Positions 1 to 4,869 of a DNA stretch of 7,511 nt are shown here, one piece after another. Position 1 is the first letter of the stretch, and every line of letters starts with the position of its first letter. The notes under the pieces were generated by a model that saw nothing but the letters and a program-made list of their open reading frames with translations, was not told where the DNA came from and did not search any database. The translations under genes were made by a program, and so were the position numbers. Source of the DNA: an uncultured Planctomycetaceae bacterium (lineage in GTDB: Bacteria > Planctomycetota > Planctomycetia > Planctomycetales > Planctomycetaceae); NCBI GenBank assembly GCA_903898975.1, contig CAIUHT010001414.1, positions 1 to 7,511 on the forward strand. The letters run 5' to 3'.

Positions 1-9
1 CCAACCCGG

Positions 10-114
10 TCCGCCAAGCCACTCCGCCAAGCCACTCCGCCAAGCCACTCCGCCAAGTCGGTCCGCCGACTCACTCCGCCAACTTCGACTCAGCCAACGG
101 ACACCGCCAGGCAC
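10..114. repeat. 13-bp direct tandem repeat array (array 1)
   Basis: Three perfect copies of TCCGCCAAGCCAC start at 10, 23 and 36. Progressively degenerate units in the same 13-bp register follow at 49, 62, 75, 88 and 101. The core TCCGCCAA is kept in most units and the last five bases vary. Positions 1-9 look like the end of another unit, so the array probably begins outside the window. The period is not a multiple of three and no reading frame across it looks like protein. The units are direct, unspaced and short, so this is a minisatellite-like array and not a CRISPR. Confidence 0.9.
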
Positions 115-196
115 GACGTTAAATTCGAGTCCCGCACCGACTCCTGACAATCGCATCGGAAGCCGCTTGTGGGATTGGCGTCAACAGCTGAGAGCA

Positions 197-277
197 CCGC
201 CAACACCGCTCCGCCAACACCGCTCCGCCAACACCGCTCCGCCAACTCGCTCCGCCAACTCGCTCCGCCAAGTCACT
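197..277. repeat. 14/13-bp direct tandem repeat array (array 2, same core)
   Basis: Three perfect copies of CCGCCAACACCGCT (14 bp) start at 197, 211 and 225. Two 13-bp copies of CCGCCAACTCGCT follow at 239 and 252, and a variant at 265 ends in AAGTCACT. The core CTCCGCCAA is shared with array 1, about 80 bp upstream. A lone copy of the core lies at 354-362. The change of unit length from 14 to 13 bp inside the array again argues against a coding function. Function unknown. Confidence 0.9.
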
Positions 278-763
278 GTCGACGTGAAACCGGCCCGAAA
301 GCTACCGGCCGTCGCATCAAGGCCCGTCTATCAATCCTGTGGCGATTCACGCACTCCGCCAAGCTTTTGTGCGGTGCTGGCTCGCCGACCTCGGAATCAA
401 AAACCCATCGCCCGGCTGCGATCGCGGTCCGGGGCCGTTGCGCTGGCGTTCCCCCTCGTGCCCCTCCGGTCCCCTTTTCCATCCTACCGCTGGCCAATCA
501 ATCACCAAGTCGATTTTGTTCTTTTTTTTCGTGATCCGTGCTCGACTCGGTGGCGGTGGCTGAGGGTCAGCCTCAGGCCTCTGCACCGGGTTCCCGAACC
601 CGTCTTACTCCTCTTTCAAGACCGTCGGGGTACCGAATCGGACACGACTACCTCCGTGTGGTAGGCTGCCCCTGTCGCCGTTGGGTGCCCGCCGTTGGGT
701 GCCAGCCGCGCAACGGGATCGCCCGCGGTGACCACGACCATCGCTTCCGGAGACATCGACGCC
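278..763. other. Non-coding leader upstream of the DUF1653-cupin gene
   Basis: I see no convincing gene here; short open frames exist but have arginine/proline-rich compositions typical of chance frames in GC-rich DNA. It contains the lone array core at 354-362, an AT-rich patch with a T8 run at 522-529 flanked by ATCAC (501-505) and GTGAT (531-535), the double hairpin described separately, a small hairpin CTACC/GGTAG (648-652/660-664), and a short duplication of GTTGGGTGCC around 679-702. No good -35/-10 pair for the cupin gene is visible. Confidence 0.6.
560..617 (+). terminator. Double hairpin with pyrimidine tail, possible terminator or attenuator
   Basis: Two inverted repeats lie in series: CTGAGG/CCTCAG (560-565 and 571-576, 5-nt loop) and CGGGTTC/GAACCCG (587-593 and 596-602, a near-perfect 16-bp palindrome). 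They are followed by a pyrimidine-rich stretch TCTTACTCCTCTTTC. The arrangement resembles a factor-independent terminator on the + strand, but the tail is a mixed C/T tract and not a pure T run. It would separate transcription of the repeat region from the gene starting at 764. The palindrome could instead be a protein-binding site. Confidence 0.35.
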
Positions 764-1321
764 ATGCACGACCTGCCCCCCGGCCGCTACCGGCATTACA
801 AAGGCCCCGAGTACACCGTGGTCGGGACCGCCCGACACAGTGAGACGCTCGAAGAGTTTGTGGTCTACCGCCCCGAGTACGGCGAGCGGGGTCTGTGGGT
901 TCGTCCCCGGGCGATGTTCACCGAAAACGTCTCGGTCGAGGGCCGCACCGTGCCCCGCTTTGATCGATTGCCGTCGAGCAGCCAACCAGTCGCCGAGGGA
1001 GTCGCCAACCTCTTCGAAGACCTGCCCACAGAACTCCCCAAGGAAGTGGTCCAGACCCTGATTCGCGCCAACGATGTGAAAATCGAGCGGATCATTTCCC
1101 ACGGTCACGCCTCGGCTCACGACTTCTGGTACGACCAGCCTCAGCATGAATGGGTGATTGTCCTCCAGGGAGCCGCCCGACTGCAGTTCGAACACGGACT
1201 CGTCGAGATGCGCGTGGGCGACTTCATCAACATCCCGGCGTTCCAGAAGCACCGGGTCGACTGGACCACCCCCACTGAACCGACGATCTGGCTGGGCGTC
1301 CGCTACCAGGGGACACCGTAA
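764..1321 (+). CDS. DUF1653-cupin fusion protein (185 aa)
   Basis: Probably a soluble cytoplasmic protein of unknown substrate. Residues about 8-69 look like a DUF1653 module: it opens with YRHYKGPEYTVVG, contains RHSET, and continues with VVYRPEYG and GLWVRP to a closing VPRF. Residues about 82-182 form a single cupin barrel; visible marks are WYDQ (122-125), HEW (128-130), a GD turn at 152-153, IP at 157-158 and HRV at 163-165. H128, E129 and H163 are plausible metal ligands by analogy with cupins. Both modules are usually met as separate small proteins, so this is a fusion. I chose the ATG at 764 because DUF1653 homology starts a few residues later and GGAG (749-752) lies at a suitable distance; a TTG at 695 would add 23 residues with no domain match. 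No operon partner is evident. The domain calls are confident, the biochemical role is not known. Confidence 0.88.
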   Translation: MHDLPPGRYRHYKGPEYTVVGTARHSETLEEFVVYRPEYGERGLWVRPRAMFTENVSVEGRTVPRFDRLPSSSQPVAEGVANLFEDLPTELPKEVVQTLIRANDVKIERIISHGHASAHDFWYDQPQHEWVIVLQGAARLQFEHGLVEMRVGDFINIPAFQKHRVDWTTPTEPTIWLGVRYQGTP

Positions 1322-1352
1322 CCCGCGGCCCCGGGAACGGGCAGAAAGCGGG
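1322..1352 (+). terminator. GC-rich hairpin directly after the cupin stop codon
   Basis: CCCGC (1322-1326) can pair with GCGGG (1348-1352), and inside it GCCC (1328-1331) with GGGC (1339-1342), giving a two-part stem that starts at the base after the TAA. There is no T-tract behind it. In high-GC genomes such hairpins may still end or stabilise transcripts, so this is a tentative 3' end for the cupin mRNA. Confidence 0.35.
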
Positions 1353-1880
1353 CGATTCAAACCGCAACCCGAGCCGGTCTTCCCCGAGCGCGACGCGGTC
1401 ACCCAGCGACAATCGCCGGAGGGGCGTTCTCATCGAGCCTGGGTAGAAACCCCGGTGGCTACCCCGGGTGACCGCTCCGATGGGGATTCCATCCTGCAGG
1501 GGTTGTCTAACCCGCCGTCCGCACAACACGCGCCGATCTAAGACATCGACGCTGCACGGGATTTGATCCCGCCGGCTGATGCCAGATGAGCGCGTTCTCA
1601 TGCCAGTCGTGATGGGGAACGGGGCAAGGGTGGGGGCGCGAACCCAGGGTCTCCAACTGCGGTGGCTCCCGCTGGGCCCGGAGCGAGTTCCTCTCCCGGG
1701 AACGCACAAAGTGGGTCGCACTCGGGACAGCGAAGACGCGTGCCGTGGAATGGTTTCCTCGTCCCCCCTCTCCCCGTCAGAACGGGATCCAGTGCGACCG
1801 ATCCACTGGGGAGGCAAACTGGAAACAGCCAATCAGAGCTGCCCATTTATCGTCGAATTGCCGTGTAACACCCGGGCCCC
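1353..1880. other. Gene-free region with several small inverted repeats
   Basis: No coding region on either strand is convincing. Visible structures are GGGTAG/CTACCC (1441-1446/1459-1464), with ACCCCGG repeated inside and after it; CGGGAT/ATCCCG with a 3-nt loop (1557-1571); ATGAG/CTCAT (1586-1590/1597-1601); and GTTCC/GGGAAC near 1689-1705. GCGTTCTCAT occurs twice, near 1423 and 1592. The 12-mer AGACATCGACGC at 1541-1552 also occurs at 751-762, just before the cupin start codon. The region could be a decayed mobile element or an unrecognised RNA, but nothing identifies it. Confidence 0.5.
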
Positions 1881-1905
1881 GTGAATTGACATATTACACA
1901 CAATG

Positions 1906-1927
1906 ACAAAGTACGAATTGACTTTGT
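1906..1927. promoter_or_regulatory. Perfect inverted repeat, candidate operator of the XRE-ImmA/IrrE gene
   Basis: ACAAAGT (1906-1912) and ACTTTGT (1921-1927) form a perfect 7-bp inverted repeat with an 8-bp spacer. The right arm overlaps the -35 box of the predicted promoter. The octamer GAATTGAC also occurs twice in direct orientation, at 1883-1890 and 1915-1922, 32 bp apart (about three helical turns). Binding by the XRE protein encoded downstream is an inference from position and symmetry. Confidence 0.6.
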
Positions 1928-1946
1928 AAAACCGGAATCCGACAAT
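1918..1946 (+). promoter_or_regulatory. Predicted sigma70-type promoter for the XRE-ImmA/IrrE and PIN genes
   Basis: TTGACT (1918-1923) and GACAAT (1941-1946) are separated by 17 bp, matching the consensus at 5/6 and 4/6 positions. The stretch is markedly richer in A/T than its surroundings. Transcription would start near 1953, leaving a leader of about 137 nt before the ATG at 2090. A further TTGACA at 1886-1891 has no good -10 box at normal spacing. Confidence 0.5.
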
Positions 1947-2089
1947 CATTTCATTCCCTTTCGGGCCATCCAGCCCCGATTGGACCCAGGCATTCACAGG
2001 TCGCGTCGGCTGACTTGAGTCCATTGTCTGGCTCCATCGAAAACGAATCGCCTGACTCCCAAAACAACCGGCAACCCCGCGAGCCAACC

Positions 2090-3313
2090 ATGTCCCAGTC
2101 TGACACGCTCGACCCCCGGATCGTGGGGCTGCGTATCTCCGAGGCCCGCAAGGCTCGAGGCAAGACGCAGGAGGAGGTGGCGGAGTACCTGGGGTGCAGT
2201 CGGCCCACGTACATCGCCATCGAGAAGGGCGACCGCCTTGCCAAGACCGCCGAGATCGCCAAGCTGGCTCCCTTCCTTGGCAAGCAGGTCAACGATCTGG
2301 TTCGGCCCACCGAACCGGTCGTCGATCTCCAGCCCCACCTGCGGGCGGTCGCCGAAAAAATGAAGGGGACCGATGAGCTGGCCCTGCAAGCCGCCATCGA
2401 TGACCTGCGCGGCCTGGCCGAGGACTACCGCGACCTCGAGCGGATGATGCATGCTCCGCTGCGGTTCAACTACCCGCCCGAGGTCACGCTCGACACCCGC
2501 ATCGATGCTGCCAGGCTCGCCGAGGGGGTGGCCGACCAGGAGCGCCGCCGGCTTGGCCTGGGCGATCAGCCCGTTATCTCGCTCCGCAGCACCCTCGAGT
2601 GGGATGTCGGGCTGCGGATCTTCTACAGCAGCATGCTCCCCTCGGCGATCGCCGGGATGTACGCCTACACGGCCGACCTGGGCTGCTGCATCCTCGTCAA
2701 CCGCAAGCACCCCCCCGAACGTCGCCGGGTGACGATGGTCCACGAATACGGCCACCTCATTGTCGACCGGTACAAGCCCGGGATCGACTATCTCAACTCC
2801 GGGGGACGCAAACCGGCCAACGAGCGCTTCGCCGAGTCGTTCGCCCTCTGCTTCCTGATGCCCGCCAGTTCGGTCCGCCAGCGATTCCACGACATCGTGA
2901 CGACCACGAAAGACTTCCAGGTAGCCGACCTGCGCCGCCTGAGTCACTTTTACTTCGTCTCGGTGGGGGCCATGGCGTTGCGGCTGGAGGAACTGGGGCT
3001 GATCCCGAAGGGGAGTTGGGCGTTCCTGAGGGAGGCCAGGTTCGCCCCCCGGAAGGCGGCAGAATTGCTGGGGCTCCCCGCGCTGCCGACGAACGACGAA
3101 CCCTACCCCGAGCGGTACAAGTACCTCGCCGTCCACGCCTACGCACGGGCCGAGATTGGTGACAGCGAACTGGCCCACTACCTGCGGTGCGACATTGTGA
3201 GGGCCCGGGAGATTGTGAGTCGCACGCTGACCAGCCGGGAGGTGGGTTCGAACGGCGAAACGGGGGATCTGCCGCTGGACTTTGACCGCTCTCTGCTGAG
3301 TGGCGCCCCCTGA
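2090..3313 (+). CDS. XRE-family regulator fused to ImmA/IrrE zinc metalloprotease (407 aa)
   Basis: Cytoplasmic two-domain protein: an N-terminal XRE/Cro-type helix-turn-helix (about residues 11-70, with TQEEVAEYLGCSRPTYIAIE across the HTH), a linker, then an ImmA/IrrE (COG2856) metalloprotease domain. The zinc motif HEYGH is at residues 218-222 (2741-2755) and the second family motif, ending in FLMP, starts with the likely third ligand E245. In the known family, ImmA cleaves the ICEBs1 repressor ImmR, and IrrE/PprI cleaves DdrO in Deinococcus after DNA damage. Here repressor and protease are one chain, so it may bind its own promoter (inverted repeat at 1906-1927) and be inactivated or activated by a signal. 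About 120 residues after the protease core are of unknown function. I start at ATG 2090, ten residues before the HTH; a TTG at 2015 would add 25 low-complexity residues, and neither has a clear ribosome binding site. It is followed after 14 nt by the PIN gene. Confidence 0.93.
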   Translation: MSQSDTLDPRIVGLRISEARKARGKTQEEVAEYLGCSRPTYIAIEKGDRLAKTAEIAKLAPFLGKQVNDLVRPTEPVVDLQPHLRAVAEKMKGTDELALQAAIDDLRGLAEDYRDLERMMHAPLRFNYPPEVTLDTRIDAARLAEGVADQERRRLGLGDQPVISLRSTLEWDVGLRIFYSSMLPSAIAGMYAYTADLGCCILVNRKHPPERRRVTMVHEYGHLIVDRYKPGIDYLNSGGRKPANERFAESFALCFLMPASSVRQRFHDIVTTTKDFQVADLRRLSHFYFVSVGAMALRLEELGLIPKGSWAFLREARFAPRKAAELLGLPALPTNDEPYPERYKYLAVHAYARAEIGDSELAHYLRCDIVRAREIVSRTLTSREVGSNGETGDLPLDFDRSLLSGAP

Positions 3314-3327
3314 GACGACCCGCCCGG

Positions 3328-3885
3328 ATGATGACCAACGCAGCCCTCGACGCCTGCTGCCTGATCGACCTGCTGGCCACCGGGCACACCGAGGCCATAC
3401 TGCGCGCGGCTGGCTGGAACTGGCAGATCCCGACCGCCGTGCAGCGTGAAGTGCAGCACGTCCGCCAGTACGACCCGGTCGAGCCGGGCCAGTTCGTGAG
3501 GGTCCCCGCGGATCTGTCGCCGCTGATTGCCAGCGGCGTGTTGCAGACGTGCGAACCGGACAACCCGACCGAGGAAGACCGGTTTGTGCATTACGCCGCA
3601 CTTTTCCGTTCGGATGGCGAGGCGATGTGCCTGGCCCTTGCCGAGCAGCGAGGCTGGGTCCTGGCGACCGACGATCGCAAGGCGATCCGGGTCGCCCAAC
3701 AGGCGGGCCTGACCGTCGTGAGCTGCCCCGCGCTCATCCAGCGTTGGGCTGACGTGACACAACCCGATCCAGCGACGCTCCGTGCGGTCCTGCGGGACAT
3801 CCAGCTCCTCGCCCAGTTCAGCCCAAACCCCACCATGCCGGCCTATCAGTGGTGGATCGCGGAGCTGGCGAACGCTGCGTCGTGA
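3328..3885 (+). CDS. PIN-like nuclease, putative toxin or effector (186 aa including the first of two Met)
   Basis: Predicted metal-dependent RNase of the PIN fold. The expected acidic pattern is present: D8 in LDACCLIDLL at the end of strand 1, E41 in TAVQREV, D96/E98 in DGEAMCLALA, and D115/D116 in VLATDDRKA, followed by the typical helix and a VVSC strand. The fold ends near residue 140; the last 45 or so residues are an extra tail with WWIAELANA. It starts 14 nt after the XRE-ImmA/IrrE stop, so the two genes are very likely co-transcribed and perhaps translationally coupled. Two consecutive ATGs (3328 and 3331) can serve as start; no strong ribosome binding site precedes them. In context it is the candidate toxin or effector and the upstream protein the control element. 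Toxicity and RNase activity are inferred; PIN domains also occur in non-toxic RNA-processing enzymes. Confidence 0.85.
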   Translation: MMTNAALDACCLIDLLATGHTEAILRAAGWNWQIPTAVQREVQHVRQYDPVEPGQFVRVPADLSPLIASGVLQTCEPDNPTEEDRFVHYAALFRSDGEAMCLALAEQRGWVLATDDRKAIRVAQQAGLTVVSCPALIQRWADVTQPDPATLRAVLRDIQLLAQFSPNPTMPAYQWWIAELANAAS

Positions 3886-3886
3886 G

Positions 3887-3918
3887 CCCAAAAAAGGGGT
3901 CATTCTACTTTTTTTGGG
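3887..3918. terminator. A/T-rich palindrome after the PIN gene: terminator and possible REP-like element
   Basis: CCCAAAAAA (3887-3895) and TTTTTTGGG (3910-3918) form a perfect 9-bp stem starting two bases after the TGA. The sequence between contains GGGGTCATTCTAC. As RNA it gives a hairpin with a U-rich 3' arm and could end transcription from both sides. The layout A-run, GGGGTCA, short centre, T-run, also resembles palindromic elements linked to RAYT transposases; that resemblance is from memory and no transposase is in the window. Confidence 0.55.
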
Positions 3919-4143
3919 GCCACCCATTGTTTGCAGGGCTGAAACCCCGTCCTCTGGCACAGTCCCGACCGGATCTCCCCATTCGGCAGTCGCGCTGTTC
4001 CCCGGTCAGTCGACCGGTCGTGGCTGATTTTTCCCGGCTGAATGCGCTCCGGCATCACGCACGGGGCCTGGCACAAGGCATTGGACGGCAATGACTTGCG
4101 GCAAATCGAAAAAGCTCTTTGCTCCGCCGCCTGCGTCATCGTG
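3919..4143. other. Gene-free spacer before the riboswitch
   Basis: No gene is supported. The only structure that I note is the 10-bp palindrome CGACCGGTCG at 4011-4020, with CCGGT repeated just upstream. The end of the stretch should contain the -35 region of the riboswitch promoter; TTGCTC at 4119-4124 is a weak candidate with a long 19-bp spacer. Confidence 0.5.
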
Positions 4144-4149
4144 TAAAAT
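4144..4149 (+). promoter_or_regulatory. -10 box (TAAAAT) of the riboswitch transcript
   Basis: TAAAAT matches the -10 consensus at 5/6 positions and lies in otherwise GC-rich DNA. It predicts a transcription start near 4156, four bases before the first pairing base of the riboswitch P1 stem at 4160. This close fit supports both calls. The -35 box is not clear. Confidence 0.5.
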
Positions 4150-4159
4150 GGGAACCAAG

Positions 4160-4326
4160 CAACCGAGTCTCGGAGCTGAATCCGGGAGCGGGGGAACCAG
4201 TGGATGGCCCGAGAAATTGGGTCATCCTGGGGCGAAGAGCGGCCACCAGGCGGGGGGAGAAATCCGCGCCACAGGCTGCTCAGGGTGTCATTCAAGCCCG
4301 AGCCCGTCAGCTAACCTCGCAGGTTG
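4160..4326 (+). ncRNA. ydaO-yuaA type cyclic di-AMP riboswitch
   Basis: The segment carries the hallmark conserved strings of the ydaO aptamer: GGGAGCGGGGGAACC at 4184-4198, a GGGGCGAA element at 4229-4236 in the place of the usual GGGGUGAAU, and the 3' block CCCGAGCCCGTCAGCTAACC from 4297. It folds accordingly: P1 closes by CAACC (4160-4164) with GGTTG (4322-4326), a 9-bp hairpin pairs 4202-4210 with 4219-4227, and an 8-bp stem pairs 4237-4244 with 4274-4281, with GGCG/CGCC nested inside (4249-4252/4267-4270). Known members bind c-di-AMP and usually switch off genes for potassium transport or cell-wall turnover. It points to the + strand SPFH gene at 4870, with about 540 nt of leader between. 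The switching mechanism is not apparent, since no terminator with a U-tract follows. Confidence 0.85.
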
Positions 4327-4348
4327 AAGTCGCCTTGGTGGCGGCTTC
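4326..4348 (+). promoter_or_regulatory. Hairpin abutting the riboswitch, possible expression platform
   Basis: GAAGTCGCC (4326-4334) pairs with GGCGGCTTC (4340-4348) around a TTGGT loop; one pair is a G-U wobble. Its first base is also the last base of the riboswitch P1 stem, so the two stems abut and may compete or stack. No T-run follows, so it is not a classical intrinsic terminator. It could act through Rho, an anti-terminator or RNA stability. Confidence 0.45.
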
Positions 4349-4869
4349 GATTGGATGGGCATCCCGGTCGCCTTTCTCCGCGACGCAGTGCCCTGTTGGT
4401 CAGTTTTGGCTTCACAGCGGTTCGACACTGCGTGGCGTTTGAGTCGGGTTCGAGCCCGGTTGGGCTCCCCTCACCCGGCGACCTCGGGCTCCCCGCCCAC
4501 CACGTCTCCTGGCTCTCCCCTGGCGAATTGTCTCCCGCCGGCCCTGGCACTCTGCTCGCCAGAAGTCTGCGCCTGGCAATCCCCGCGGGTCGCGAGTGAG
4601 AACTGGTGCGGCAGGCACCGCCTTCCCACAGCGTCTGGCCCTCGTTCTGACGGTGCACTTCCTGGCTGACCCGATTGGTCGGCCGTTGGGGCACGCCCGG
4701 GGCGAACGACCAGCGCGACCGTGAGCGGTTCCCGCCCGATTGGCTGAGTCTGCGTTGATGGATGTCGCTCGCCCTGGGGGCCAGATCGGTCCGGGCGAGT
4801 GGCGTCGTGCGCTGACCTGGCCCGCTTGCCCGCCGTGTTCCGCCCGCCGTGTTGCCGGAAGGGTCTGCC
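4349..4869 (+). other. Long untranslated leader between riboswitch and SPFH gene, with strong stems
   Basis: No gene is supported here; the open frames are short and compositionally random. The clearest structure is a long imperfect hairpin at 4379-4437: ACGCAGTG (4383-4390) pairs with CACTGCGT (4426-4433), extended outward by CGC/GCG beyond a single G-G mismatch, with CCCTGT/ACAGCGG pairing inside. A second hairpin, GAGCCC/GGGCTC with a GGTT loop, is at 4452-4467, and CTCGCCC/GGGCGAG at 4768-4774/4793-4799. GCCCGCCGTGTT is duplicated in tandem at 4828-4839 and 4842-4853, directly before the ribosome binding site of the next gene. Confidence 0.55.

Noticed and set aside
10..277. Repeat arrays as a possible CRISPR
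   Set aside because: Units are 13-14 bp and directly abut, with no unique spacers of usual length and no cas genes.
169..664. Overlapping open frames across array 2 and the following region
   Set aside because: They read through non-triplet repeats and give R/P/S-rich translations without any motif, so coding is unlikely.
605..1402. Open frame of 265 codons on the - strand opposite the cupin gene
   Set aside because: The + strand carries recognisable DUF1653 and cupin motifs; the - strand product has none.
2015..2089. Upstream TTG start for the XRE-ImmA/IrrE protein
   Set aside because: It adds 25 residues without domain similarity and has no ribosome binding site; the ATG at 2090 sits just before the HTH.
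1994..3601. Open frame of 535 codons on the - strand opposite the XRE-ImmA/IrrE and PIN genes
   Set aside because: It overlaps two genes with intact motifs on the other strand and has shadow-type composition.
4441..4470. GGGTTCGAGCCC as the T-arm of a tRNA
   Set aside because: The stem only closes with a six-base loop, and no matching acceptor, D-arm or anticodon arm can be built around it; a simple GAGCCC/GGGCTC hairpin explains the sequence.
4355..4669. Open frame of 104 codons between riboswitch and SPFH gene
   Set aside because: No ribosome binding site, no recognisable domain, composition typical of chance frames; it overlaps the strong RNA stem at 4379-4437.
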